Source of the DNA: Croceibacterium segetis
GTDB taxonomy: Bacteria > Pseudomonadota > Alphaproteobacteria > Sphingomonadales > Sphingomonadaceae
Length of the DNA stretch: 64,000 nucleotides
NCBI RefSeq assembly: GCF_011320115.1
Contig: NZ_JAANOZ010000004.1
Coordinates: 1-64,000 of the forward strand
Reading direction: 5' to 3'
Shown: positions 1 to 8,652 of the stretch, piece by piece
How the letters are laid out: every line of letters starts with the position of its first letter
How positions within the stretch are numbered: position 1 is the first letter of the stretch
Translations under genes and position numbers: made by a program
The notes under the pieces: model-generated
Seen by the model: only the letters and a program-made list of their open reading frames with translations
The model's database searches: none
Told to the model about the DNA's origin: nothing

Positions 1-161
1 GCCGCCCCGGCGGCGGACGTGATCGTGGCCCGCGCGGCGGCGGCGCTGGCGGCGGACGTGACCGCGACCGCGGCCCACGCCGCGACCGCGACGATCGCCC
101 CGCACGCGAAGAGGGCGGCCGCGAGCCGGACCACATGCCGGCGTTCCTCAAGGACGACTGA
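1..161 (+). CDS. C-terminal tail of an Arg/Gly-rich protein (partial)
   Basis: The reading frame is open from the window edge to a TGA at 159-161. It encodes about 52 residues made almost only of Gly, Arg, Asp and Pro, with repeated RDRD and RGG-like stretches. It ends in a short ordered tail, PDHMPAFLKDD. Disordered RGG tails ending in a PAFL-type motif are common on alphaproteobacterial DEAD-box RNA helicases, so an RNA helicase or other RNA-binding protein is the best guess. The catalytic part lies outside the window, so the function is inference. A strong terminator follows 21 bases after the stop, so this is the last gene of its transcript. Confidence 0.6.
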   Translation, partial: RPGGGRDRGPRGGGAGGGRDRDRGPRRDRDDRPAREEGGREPDHMPAFLKDD

Positions 162-182
162 GGCTTCGGCCTGGCGTTAAAG

Positions 183-217
183 AAAAGGCCGCGGGGAGAG
201 ATCTCCGCGGCCTTTTT
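183..217 (+). terminator. Rho-independent terminator
   Basis: A 12-bp perfect stem (AAAAGGCCGCGG paired with CCGCGGCCTTTT) encloses a 10-base loop and is followed by a T-run at 213-217. It closes the transcript of the RGG-rich gene just upstream. Confidence 0.88.
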
Positions 218-306
218 CGCGGCGTCCCACAACCGGTCATAAGCACCGCATTAACCTTGAACGATTTGGAAACTGGGGATTTTAACTCCCGCTTTACGAC
301 GATCTT

Positions 307-325
307 CTAACCTAACTTTGGTTAG
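307..325. promoter_or_regulatory. Inverted repeat upstream of the tadG-like gene
   Basis: CTAACC and GGTTAG are separated by 7 bases and end 15 bases before the GTG start of the tadG-like gene. The position, inside the leader of a pilus operon, fits an operator or a small hairpin near the ribosome-binding site. No regulator is identified. Confidence 0.35.
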
Positions 326-340
326 CTAGGGGACGCGACC

Positions 341-1897
341 GTGTTCAAATTGTTCGCATTTCTGCGAGCGCTGCGTCATGACGTTCGAGGTAACACGCTG
401 GCGATCTGCGCAGCCGCAATCATTCCGCTGACAGCAGTCATCGGCTCCGCGCTCGACCTGAGCGATGCCTACATGACCCGCCAGCGCCTGCAGAACGCCT
501 GCGACGCGGGCGTTCTGGCGGCACGCCAATACATGCAGGGCACCGACTTCAACTCCGACGTCGAGGGCGAGGCGGACAAGTTCTTCGACTTCAACTTCCC
601 CGCCGGCACCTCGAACGTCTCAAATCTCGATTTCACGATCGAACAGGATAGCCAGAAGAACACCCAGCTCAACGGTGCCGCCAGCGCGCGCGTGCCCACC
701 TCGTTGATGCGGATCTTCAGCTTCCAGAACATCCCGATCAAGGTCAGCTGCGACGCGACGCGCGACATGGGACACAACGATATCATGCTGGTGCTCGATG
801 TGACCGGCTCAATGGCCGATGCACCAAGCACCGGCGGCGCGAGCAAGATCTCGCGCCTGCGCGAGGGCGCGATGGGGCTCTACAAGGCGCTCGAGAGCGA
901 CGACGGCTCGATCACCCGCTACGGTATCGTGCCCTATTCGCACACGGTGAACATCGCCCGCTCGCTGATGAACAAGGACATCCTCGACGAACAGCCTTTC
1001 GTCGATTGGACCAAGTCGTGCAGTGGCCGGAGCTGCGCCTACACCACCAAGCTGAAGACCATCAAAGCCTACCAGTCGAGCTGGAACATCGGCAGCGGAG
1101 GTGGCGCCAGCGGGGGCAACCGCGAGAAGTTCCGCACTAGCGGCGACGGCTGCATCGAGGAGCGGCCGTCGGTCGGAGAGGCGTTCTCTTTGACCGCGCC
1201 GTTCAAGATCGCCGACACCGTGACCCAAGCCGATGTCGATACCCGCGCGGGCAACGCCGGTAACCAGCCGGAGCTGCAATTCGGCCGCTACGATCCGCCC
1301 AAGCACACGAACGAGGGCTCGGCCACGAGTGGCGGCGTCAAGTTCTACAACGTCGCCGGCAACTGGGTGCAGAGCGGCTGCCCGTCCGAAGCGACCACGC
1401 TGCAGGAATACGCCGACGAGGACGCATTCCAGACGGCGATCGACAAGGCCACCGCCAGGGTGACCGGCGGTACATATCACGACATCGGCATGTTGTGGGG
1501 GCTTCGGTTCGTCTCGCGGACCGGCTTCTTCGCCGACGACAATCCAACCGAGCGCGACGGCATTCCGGTCAACCAGCACATCGTCTTCATGACCGACGGG
1601 AAACTCGACACCGGCGATACGCTCTACTCGGCCTACGGCATCCAGCGTTACGAAGGCCGCGTCCAGGGCTCGGGTTCGCTCGACAACAAGCATATCGCCC
1701 GCTTCCAGGCCGCCTGCAGTCTCGCAAAATCGATGGGCATCACGGTGTGGGTCATCGCCCTCGACGTGACCGACATCGACGACATCAAGGACTGCGCGAC
1801 GAGCGCCGATCACTTCTACACCAGCGACGGGTCGGACCTCGAAGAGGTGTTTGAGAAGATCGGCCAGGGTATCGGCAACCTTAGGCTGACGAAATGA
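341..1897 (+). CDS. TadG-like pilus assembly protein with a VWA domain
   Basis: 518 residues. A short basic N-terminus leads to one membrane segment at about residues 20-38, the TadE/TadG anchor. The rest is periplasmic and contains a von Willebrand factor A fold with a metal site: DVTGS at about residue 151 (DxTxS type, where DxSxS is usual) and a later MTDG near 410. TadG-like proteins are minor components of Tad/Flp pilus machines that mediate adhesion. Start is GTG at 341, preceded by AGGGGACG. The stop overlaps the next ATG (ATGA), so it is translationally coupled to the two TadE-like genes. The ATPases, secretin and flp pilin of the machine are not in this window. Confidence 0.88.
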   Translation: MFKLFAFLRALRHDVRGNTLAICAAAIIPLTAVIGSALDLSDAYMTRQRLQNACDAGVLAARQYMQGTDFNSDVEGEADKFFDFNFPAGTSNVSNLDFTIEQDSQKNTQLNGAASARVPTSLMRIFSFQNIPIKVSCDATRDMGHNDIMLVLDVTGSMADAPSTGGASKISRLREGAMGLYKALESDDGSITRYGIVPYSHTVNIARSLMNKDILDEQPFVDWTKSCSGRSCAYTTKLKTIKAYQSSWNIGSGGGASGGNREKFRTSGDGCIEERPSVGEAFSLTAPFKIADTVTQADVDTRAGNAGNQPELQFGRYDPPKHTNEGSATSGGVKFYNVAGNWVQSGCPSEATTLQEYADEDAFQTAIDKATARVTGGTYHDIGMLWGLRFVSRTGFFADDNPTERDGIPVNQHIVFMTDGKLDTGDTLYSAYGIQRYEGRVQGSGSLDNKHIARFQAACSLAKSMGITVWVIALDVTDIDDIKDCATSADHFYTSDGSDLEEVFEKIGQGIGNLRLTK

Positions 1898-2514
1898 GCG
1901 CCGCCACCTTCATTCGCAGCCTGGCAGGCGACCGGCGCGGGGTCACCGCGGTCGAGTTCGCGATCGTCGCGCTGCCGTTGTCGATGCTGCTGATGGGCGG
2001 ATTCGACCTCGGCCACCAGGCTTATATCCGCAGCGTGATGCAGGGCGCCCTGACGGACGCGGCGCGGCGTGCGTCGGTGCAAGACCCGGAACTCGCCGCT
2101 AGTGGCTCGACCACCGAGGAGCAGGTTACCAACTCGATCAAGGACCAACTCGCTGCGATCACGCCGGGTGCCACGATCACCGTCACGGAAAGCAATTTCT
2201 ATGACTTCAGCGGGATCGGCAATCCCGAGAAGCTGATGACCGACGTCAACGCCAACGGCGAATACGACGCGGCCGACAATGATTGTTTTTCCGACCTCAA
2301 CGAGAACGGCAAGTACGACAGCGACACCGGACGCGATGGCATCGGCGGCGCCAACGACGTCGCCTTCTACAAGGCCGATATCGACATGCCGCGCCTGCTC
2401 CCCGTGGCGCGGCTAATGGGTTTCTCGCCCAACTACAGGATGAGCGTTGCCACCGCCGTGCGAAATCAGCCCCACGGCACGCAGAAGACGCCGCCCGTGG
2501 TATGCGGAAGCTGA
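1894..2514 (+). CDS. TadE-like minor pseudopilin with calcium-loop-like insert
   Basis: 206 residues. The N-terminus has the TadE signature: a basic stretch, then GVTAVEFA and a hydrophobic segment at about residues 18-40, as in prepilin-like proteins. Unusually, residues about 117-150 contain two Asp/Asn-rich loops, DVNANGEYDAADND and DLNENGKYDSDTG, which resemble EF-hand or dockerin calcium loops. The ATG overlaps the stop of the TadG-like gene by ATGA, and its own 3' end overlaps the following gene by 13 bases. The protein probably sits in the inner membrane with its C-terminal part in the periplasm as part of the Tad pilus. Family membership is clear; the calcium idea is inference. Confidence 0.87.
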   Translation: MSAATFIRSLAGDRRGVTAVEFAIVALPLSMLLMGGFDLGHQAYIRSVMQGALTDAARRASVQDPELAASGSTTEEQVTNSIKDQLAAITPGATITVTESNFYDFSGIGNPEKLMTDVNANGEYDAADNDCFSDLNENGKYDSDTGRDGIGGANDVAFYKADIDMPRLLPVARLMGFSPNYRMSVATAVRNQPHGTQKTPPVVCGS

Positions 2515-3149
2515 GCCCGGTGTCGCGCTCGCTCCTCTCTTCCATCCGCGACGACAAGCGCGGGGTCGCGTTCGTCGAATTCGCGCTGGCCGCACCTCTC
2601 CTGCTGTTCCTGATTCTCGGCGGGCTCGAGGTGGTGAACTACGCCCTGGCGCAGCTCAAGGTGAACCAGATCGCGATGACCGTGGCCGACAATGCCGGGC
2701 GCGTGACTACCGGCATCGACGAGGCCAACATCTACGAGGTTTTCGCCGGCGCCGGAGTTATCGGGCAATCGATGGATTTCGAGAAGCACGGCCGGATCGT
2801 GCTCTCTTCGCTCCAGGACAACGAGCAGAAGGGCAACAAGCACGGCCAGATGATCAACTGGCAGCGCTGCTGGGGCGATCTGGCGACAGCGTCCTCCTAC
2901 GGCACCGAAGGAACAGGCCGCAACGACAACGCGCTCGAAAACGGGATGGGCGCCGCCGGCAACCGGATTACCTCTATTCCCGGCACGGCGGTGATGTTCG
3001 TCGAAGTGAGCTACGAATATCAGCCGCTCATTTCGAACACGATCGTACCGGTTTCGCGGACCATACGCCGCGAAAGCGCCTTCAACGTGCGCGGACGCCA
3101 GAACAACGACATCAGCAACACCCAGGGTCTCGGGCTGCTCGCCTGCTAG
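2502..3149 (+). CDS. TadE-like pilus assembly protein
   Basis: 215 residues from the ATG at 2502, which lies inside the end of the preceding gene. Residues RGVAFVEFALAAPLLLFLIL at about 19-38 form the TadE membrane anchor, and the rest is a periplasmic domain of unknown structure. A longer open frame extends upstream, but that part is out-of-frame shadow of the preceding gene. The order TadG-like, TadE, TadE with overlaps indicates one operon. Tad proteins of this class are usually pseudopilins or anchors of the tight-adherence pilus; the exact role here is not determined. Confidence 0.87.
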   Translation: MRKLSPVSRSLLSSIRDDKRGVAFVEFALAAPLLLFLILGGLEVVNYALAQLKVNQIAMTVADNAGRVTTGIDEANIYEVFAGAGVIGQSMDFEKHGRIVLSSLQDNEQKGNKHGQMINWQRCWGDLATASSYGTEGTGRNDNALENGMGAAGNRITSIPGTAVMFVEVSYEYQPLISNTIVPVSRTIRRESAFNVRGRQNNDISNTQGLGLLAC

Positions 3150-3171
3150 CCCGTTTGCGACGGAGACGACC

Positions 3172-3537
3172 ATGAGCAGTCTTTCGCAGTACCGGACGTC
3201 GCTCGCGATCTTCTCGCTCGGCCTGCTGTGGATGGTTTCCGAGGTCGTCGGCGATGGCGAAAAGCCGGCACCGCTCGACACAGCGACAAGGTCGATTGTC
3301 CACCGATTGAAATCGGCGGACGAAAAGAGCGGCGGGCAGTCCGACGGGGACTATGAACTTGCAGTCGCCACGAGCGGTGCCGGCAGCGGCGGGGCAACCG
3401 AATTCGCCGGCGCGCCCGGCGGCTCATTGGTGTCCCATCCCGCTTCGGCTGTCGGGACGACCCAGCCTGCGTCGCCCCAACCGGATGCGGTGGAAGAGCA
3501 GCCGCCTGGCCCCGACGTCGGCCTCATACACAAATAA
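3172..3537 (+). CDS. Small membrane-anchored protein of the pilus cluster
   Basis: 121 residues, family not recognised. An N-terminal hydrophobic segment at about residues 9-26 could be a signal anchor. The remainder is low-complexity, rich in Gly, Ala, Ser and Pro, with no Cys. It starts 22 bases after the second TadE-like gene with a GGAG motif 7 bases before the ATG, so it is probably the last gene of the pilus operon. The function is unknown, and a periplasmic accessory role is only suggested by position. Confidence 0.65.
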   Translation: MSSLSQYRTSLAIFSLGLLWMVSEVVGDGEKPAPLDTATRSIVHRLKSADEKSGGQSDGDYELAVATSGAGSGGATEFAGAPGGSLVSHPASAVGTTQPASPQPDAVEEQPPGPDVGLIHK

Positions 3538-3665
3538 CCGCAAGCCATGAGAGATGGGGGCCGTCGGGAGCGGTCCCCGCAGCGCCCTTCGTTCAAACTC
3601 CACCAACCCATTGTTCATCGCCCGTTCGGCGCGCCGGGAGCACGGCTCGCCGACGGAGGCCCTAG

Positions 3666-6600
3666 GTGAGTGAGCGCAGCGTGAATTCGCCGGTGTTCTT
3701 CGACGCGTCTGGCAGGCGGCGACGCATTGTCGGACGCATATCAGTGACCGTTCTTGCCGCCGTGCTGCTCGCGGCGATCGCCTTCGCTGCGACGATCGTC
3801 GACGTCCCGCGCGCGACCCCGCTGACGTTCGAGCGCGAACGCCTGCAGCCGGTGCCGTTGCGCGCGCAGATCTCCGCCTTCCGCCACAAGCTTCCGCCCG
3901 TACACGCCGGAGGTCGCGGCCCCACCCAGACAATCGCTTTTTATGTGCCGTGGGATGCCGAGAGCGCCGACTCCTTGCGCCGGCATTTCGACATGATCGA
4001 CGTGCTCGTGGCGGCCGACGGGCGCATCGATCCGCGCAAGGGTTCTCTGATCTTCGATCGCGATCGCCAGTTGCGCGCGATCCTCGCCTCGCGCCCCCAC
4101 CGGCCCAAGGTCTGGCTGATGGTGCAGAACATCTCGGCCGAGAAATGGCAGGTTGCGCCGACTATCGCACTGTTCCGCAATCGCCCGGCGAGCGAACGTT
4201 TGATCGACCAGACGATCGCGCAAGCGCAGGCGAGCGGCTGGCAGGGGATAGTGTTCGATATAGAGAACCTGCCCGACAAGGCGCTGCCGGCGTATGTCCA
4301 CTTCCTCGCGCTCGCGCACCTTCGCTTCGCCAGGGCAAGGTTAAAGCTTGCCGCGACCGTGCCCGCCGGCGACCCCGGCTGGCCTCTGCGTGCAATCGGG
4401 ACGGTCACCGATCGCACGGTCCTTATGGCTTACGACGAGCATTGGCAGGGCGGCCAGCCCGGCCCAATCGCTTCGCAGGACTGGTTCGCCCGGCAGGTCG
4501 CCGCGGCAAGACAGGCGGTGCCGGCGAAGAAGCTCGTCGTAGCTCTCGGCAACTATGCCTACGATTACCACGACGGCACGGCCGACGCGCTGACGATTCC
4601 TGAGGCCTGGCTCTCGGCACACGACAGCGGAACGCTTCCGACCTGGGATTCGGCGAGCGGCACCAGCGGCTTCGCGTTCGATGACAACGGTCACGGTCAC
4701 GCCGTGTGGATGCTCGACGCGGCGACAAGCTGGAACGAGCTGCGCCAATTGGGCGGCGTTGCCGGTGTCGCCGTGTGGCGCCTCGGCAGCGAGGATCCCG
4801 GGCTCTGGCGCGTGCTCGGCGCGCGCGGCGCGCGCGGTGCAGCCGCCCGCCCCGATCTCGCCCGCATCCCTGGCTCGCGCGGCACCGACGTCGAAGGCAG
4901 CGGCGAGATCCTGAGCATCGCCGGCACGCCGCAGCCCGGAAAACGTACGATTGCCTTTGACCGGGGCGGTTCAATCGTCGGCGAGCGATATCAGAGCGTG
5001 CCGACGCCGTTCGTCGTCACTCGCACAGGGGCCCGGGACAAGGAAATCGCACTGACCTTCGACGACGGGCCTGACGAAACCTGGACGCCGCAAATCCTCG
5101 CCGAGCTCGAGCGGCTGCACGCTCCGGCGACATTCTTCGTCATCGGCGAGGACTCCGTCGCGCACCCCGACGTGCTGCGGCGGATCGTCGCCGACGGAGA
5201 CGAGATCGGCAACCACAGCTACACCCACCCGAACATGGCCGAGGAGCCGCCGCTCGGTGTCAAGCTCGAGATAAACGCCACCCAGCGCTTGATCGAGGCC
5301 TACACCGGGCGCTCGACCCGGCTGTTCCGCGCACCCTACTTCGGCGACGCCGAGCCGACCACAGCCGACGAGCTAGGCCCCGCCCTGATCGCTCAGCAGC
5401 GCGGCTACACGATCGTCGGCCTGCACGTGGACGCCGAGGACTGGCGGCGGCCGGGCGCGCCGGCAATCATCGCCAACGTAATGCGCGCTGTGTCCCACGC
5501 GACTCCCGACCGATCCGCCAACATCGTCCTGCTACACGACGGCGGCGGCAACCGGGCGCAAACAGTGGCTGCGCTGCCGCAGATCATCATCGGGCTGCGT
5601 CAAGCGGGCTATCGCATCGTTTCGTTGTCGCAGCTGATCGGCGTACCCCGCGACACCCTGATGCCGCTCGTCTCCGGCCCAGACCTGCTGTCCGTCCGGC
5701 TTGACGTCAGCGTGTTCCTGCTCCTTGCCTCGTTCGACTACGTGATCCGGTTGCTCTTTTTCGTCGCCATCGCGCTGGGCATCGCTCGCGCCGTGCTGCT
5801 CACCGCCCTGGCCGTCGCCAACCGCCACAAGGCTCCGCCCGAGCAGCCCGCGACTCCTTCGGTCACGGTGATCGTGCCCGCCTTCAACGAGGAGCGGGTG
5901 ATCGTCGACTCGGTCTCGCGGGTGCTCGCCAGCGATTATGCGAACTTCCAGGTGATCGTCGCCGACGACGGCTCGAAAGATGCGACAAGCGCGCTGGTGG
6001 CCGAGCATTTCGGCAACGACCCGCGCGTCCTCCTGCTCACGCTCCAGAACGGCGGCAAGGCAGCGGCGATCAATCGCGCACTGGCCCACGCCACCGGCGA
6101 AGTGATCATCGCTCTCGACGCCGACACCCAGTTCCTGCCCGATGCCATCGCCAAGCTGGTCCGTTGGTTCGCCGACCCGCAGCTTGGCGCGGTTGCCGGC
6201 AACGCGCGGGTCGGCAACCGGATCAACCTCGTCACCAGATGGCAGGCGATCGAGTACGTCACCGCGCAGAACGTCGAGCGCCGCGCGCTCGACCGGCTCG
6301 GCGCGATCACCGTGGTGCCGGGCGCGATCGGCGCCTGGCGCCGCACAGCACTCGACGATGTCGGAGGCTATCCGGAAGACACTCTCGCGGAAGACCAGGA
6401 TCTGACCATCGCCATCCAGCGGCGCGGGTGGAAGGTGACTTACGACATCGAGGCGATCGCGCTTACCGAAGCGCCCGAGACATTCGGCGCGCTGGCCCGC
6501 CAGCGCTTCCGCTGGTCGTTCGGCACGCTCCAATGCCTGTGGAAGCACCGGGCTGCACTGCGCGAAGGGCGGCCGGTGGGCCTCGCCCGCATCGGCATGC

Positions 6601-6974
6601 CGCAGGCCTGGCTGTTCCAGATCCTGTTCAGCGCGCTCTCGCCCCTGATCGACCTCGCGCTGGTGATCAGCTTCATCGGCACGATTATCCGGGTCCAGGA
6701 GCACGGCTGGGCGCAGACACAGAGCGACGTCCTGCGCATGCTCACCTACTGGCTAGTGTTCGTGGCCGTCGACGTGACCGCCGGCTGGATCGCCTACCGG
6801 ATGGACCCGGCGCGCCAGCGCTTCCCCGCCCTGCGCCTCATCTCCCAGCGGTTCGTCTACCGCCAGCTGATGTACGGCATCGTCATCCGGGCCATGTCCG
6901 CCGCGCTGCGCGGAAGGCTGGTCGGCTGGGGCAAGCTCGAGCGCAGCGGCAGCGTCAGCTCGGCGACGGCGTGA
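3666..6974 (+). CDS. Three-domain protein: GH18-like, NodB deacetylase and GT2 synthase
   Basis: 1102 residues, start GTG at 3666 preceded by GGAGG. After one membrane segment (about 24-45) comes a GH18-like region (about 80-390) with VFDIENL near 196, which keeps a D-x-E core. Next is a NodB polysaccharide deacetylase domain (about 455-650) with TFDDGPDE near 462 and NHSYTHP near 516, the usual Asp and His-x3-His metal ligands. A membrane segment near 680-710 precedes a GT2 glycosyltransferase with VIVPAFNEE (733), DADTQF (818), EDQDL (909) and QRFRWS (946), then several C-terminal membrane helices. The parts match the synthase, deacetylase and hydrolase activities of poly-N-acetylglucosamine-type export, so it probably builds and trims a beta-linked aminosugar polymer. 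Product and substrate are inference. Confidence 0.85.
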   Translation: MSERSVNSPVFFDASGRRRRIVGRISVTVLAAVLLAAIAFAATIVDVPRATPLTFERERLQPVPLRAQISAFRHKLPPVHAGGRGPTQTIAFYVPWDAESADSLRRHFDMIDVLVAADGRIDPRKGSLIFDRDRQLRAILASRPHRPKVWLMVQNISAEKWQVAPTIALFRNRPASERLIDQTIAQAQASGWQGIVFDIENLPDKALPAYVHFLALAHLRFARARLKLAATVPAGDPGWPLRAIGTVTDRTVLMAYDEHWQGGQPGPIASQDWFARQVAAARQAVPAKKLVVALGNYAYDYHDGTADALTIPEAWLSAHDSGTLPTWDSASGTSGFAFDDNGHGHAVWMLDAATSWNELRQLGGVAGVAVWRLGSEDPGLWRVLGARGARGAAARPDLARIPGSRGTDVEGSGEILSIAGTPQPGKRTIAFDRGGSIVGERYQSVPTPFVVTRTGARDKEIALTFDDGPDETWTPQILAELERLHAPATFFVIGEDSVAHPDVLRRIVADGDEIGNHSYTHPNMAEEPPLGVKLEINATQRLIEAYTGRSTRLFRAPYFGDAEPTTADELGPALIAQQRGYTIVGLHVDAEDWRRPGAPAIIANVMRAVSHATPDRSANIVLLHDGGGNRAQTVAALPQIIIGLRQAGYRIVSLSQLIGVPRDTLMPLVSGPDLLSVRLDVSVFLLLASFDYVIRLLFFVAIALGIARAVLLTALAVANRHKAPPEQPATPSVTVIVPAFNEERVIVDSVSRVLASDYANFQVIVADDGSKDATSALVAEHFGNDPRVLLLTLQNGGKAAAINRALAHATGEVIIALDADTQFLPDAIAKLVRWFADPQLGAVAGNARVGNRINLVTRWQAIEYVTAQNVERRALDRLGAITVVPGAIGAWRRTALDDVGGYPEDTLAEDQDLTIAIQRRGWKVTYDIEAIALTEAPETFGALARQRFRWSFGTLQCLWKHRAALREGRPVGLARIGMPQAWLFQILFSALSPLIDLALVISFIGTIIRVQEHGWAQTQSDVLRMLTYWLVFVAVDVTAGWIAYRMDPARQRFPALRLISQRFVYRQLMYGIVIRAMSAALRGRLVGWGKLERSGSVSSATA

Positions 6975-7136
6975 AGCGGACCTGACGCAGCCGCGGAACA
7001 GTCAGATGCAGGTCGCGAGGCGGCGATCCCCCGCAACCCTTTTTGTCTGCGTCAATCCGCCGGTTGCCGTGGAAGCCGGCAATGCTATCATCGTTCGTGA
7101 CGAGGCCGGGAGAGCTGGCCCGCGGGAGAGACATCG

Positions 7137-7637
7137 ATGGCTTACAAGACCCACGTCGGCTCGCTGGAGTCCTACAACAAGGGGCTGATCGAACTCGACG
7201 ACGACTTGCGCAAATACGCCTTCTCGAACGTGTTCGATGTCGCCGGCAAGGCCGCGCCGTTCGAGCGGGTAGCCGTGGTGCAGAACCTCGAATACGTCGC
7301 CGAGGTCATGCGCGTCGAAGGCGACTCGCCATGGTACGCGGCGCCGCACGACGAATTCGCCATCGTCATGGACGGCGAGGTGACCTTCAATTTCGTCAAG
7401 CTGGCGGACGACCAGGTTCCTTCGCACGGAGGCGGGGCCGCGCAACTCGGCGCCGAGCCCAACGGCCCGCGCATGGGCCGCGTCGTCGCGCGCCGCGGAC
7501 ACCAGGTGCTGCTGCCGAAGGGCTCGGCCTATCAGTTGTGCGCGAGCAGGCCCGCGGTCGCGCTCGTTCAGACTGCCGATGGGCCCGTTACCGTTAAACG
7601 CTGGAACGAAATTTGCACTCTGGGAGAAGCCCAATGA
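7137..7637 (+). CDS. Hydroquinone 1,2-dioxygenase, small subunit
   Basis: 166 residues, about 18 kDa, the size of the small subunit of two-component hydroquinone dioxygenases (HapC/PnpC type). The central part, with PHDEFAIVMDGEV at about residues 76-88, is typical of a cupin barrel. The start ATG at 7137 follows a GGGAGAG motif. Its TGA overlaps the ATG of the large subunit, so the two are made in equal amounts. The enzyme opens the ring of hydroquinone with O2 to give 4-hydroxymuconic semialdehyde. The assignment rests on size, pairing with the large subunit and the downstream dehydrogenase. Confidence 0.8.
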   Translation: MAYKTHVGSLESYNKGLIELDDDLRKYAFSNVFDVAGKAAPFERVAVVQNLEYVAEVMRVEGDSPWYAAPHDEFAIVMDGEVTFNFVKLADDQVPSHGGGAAQLGAEPNGPRMGRVVARRGHQVLLPKGSAYQLCASRPAVALVQTADGPVTVKRWNEICTLGEAQ

Positions 7638-8623
7638 CCGTCCTCGACGCCAAGATCGAAATGACCGGCACCGATCCCGAGACGGGCTACTCAAGCTTCA
7701 GGCTCGGCAGCTTCGAGTTCCGCCGCGACGAGTATTTCGCCCACGTCACCTGGCCCAAGGGCAGCCACATCATGGAGATCGACCGCTTCCTGCGGGCGAT
7801 GGTGCGGGACATCGGCTGGGGCTTCTTCTACGGCTGGATTTTCTTCGACGACGTGTTCGGCACCACCAACCACTACGGCACCGTCGACATCTTCGCCGGC
7901 AGCTATGACCGCGGATGCAAGGAAGCGGGCATCGACCTCCTCGAAACCTTCAGCGCGGAGGCGGTGTCCGAGGCTTTTACGACGATCAGCCAGGACTGGA
8001 TCAGCGAGGGCTACGATCCGCTCAACGCCCCGCTCGAAACCGGCACCCCGATCGGGCCGAAGGGCAAGGAGCGCACCGATCCGCTGCTTCGCGCCTTCAT
8101 CGCCGCCGACCGCATGCTCGGCCTCGAAGGCGACAAGCCGGTTCGGCGCGAGGAAGACGGCTTCCCGATCAACCGTGCCTTCGCCGATCTCGACTACGAC
8201 AAGCCCGAGATCGAATGCGAGCCGGGCTTCGAGGGCCAGCTCCACGCGATCAACCTGTTCGACCACATCGCCCGCTCCAACGTCACTTGGAACCCGTCGA
8301 TCAGCGCGGTCACCGGCGGCAACATCTGCTGCGTCACCAGCGAGGAGCACATGCTCCCGGTGATCCACGGCAACGACCGCAACGAGTGGTTCATCCAGCT
8401 GACCGACGAGATCCACTGGAACATCGCCGACAAGAACACCGGCGCCCCGCGCGGCCGCGTGGTCATGCGCGCCGGCGACGTCTGCGCGATGCCCGCCGAC
8501 ATCCGCCACCAGGGCTTCGCCCCCAAGCGGGCGATGCTGATGGTGATGGAGAACGGCACCCCGGGGCTGGAGAAGCGATACGCCAGCGGGGAATTGCCGC
8601 CGTATCCGGTGGATTTTGGGTGA
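7634..8623 (+). CDS. Hydroquinone 1,2-dioxygenase, large catalytic subunit
   Basis: 329 residues from the ATG at 7634 (ATGA overlap with the small subunit; GGGAGAAG upstream). The C-terminal cupin holds His245, Asn247 and Glu251 (HGNDRNE) and His292 (IRHQG). The spacing of +2, +6 and +47 from the first His equals, as I recall it, that of the iron ligands in the PnpCD hydroquinone dioxygenase. The protein begins MTVLDAKIEMTG and contains the conserved WPKGSHIMEIDRFLRA. It cleaves hydroquinone between C1 and C2 in a branch of 4-nitrophenol, 4-hydroxyacetophenone or alkylphenol degradation. The matching dehydrogenase is at 9292; maleylacetate reductase is not in the window. Confidence 0.87.
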   Translation: MTVLDAKIEMTGTDPETGYSSFRLGSFEFRRDEYFAHVTWPKGSHIMEIDRFLRAMVRDIGWGFFYGWIFFDDVFGTTNHYGTVDIFAGSYDRGCKEAGIDLLETFSAEAVSEAFTTISQDWISEGYDPLNAPLETGTPIGPKGKERTDPLLRAFIAADRMLGLEGDKPVRREEDGFPINRAFADLDYDKPEIECEPGFEGQLHAINLFDHIARSNVTWNPSISAVTGGNICCVTSEEHMLPVIHGNDRNEWFIQLTDEIHWNIADKNTGAPRGRVVMRAGDVCAMPADIRHQGFAPKRAMLMVMENGTPGLEKRYASGELPPYPVDFG

Positions 8624-8652
8624 GGGCGCGCCGGTAGGGTTCATGGTCTGAC

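Noticed and set aside
5532-6704. 390-residue minus-strand open frame opposite the GT2 domain
   Set aside because: Long antisense frames are common in high-GC genes; the plus strand has full catalytic motifs here.
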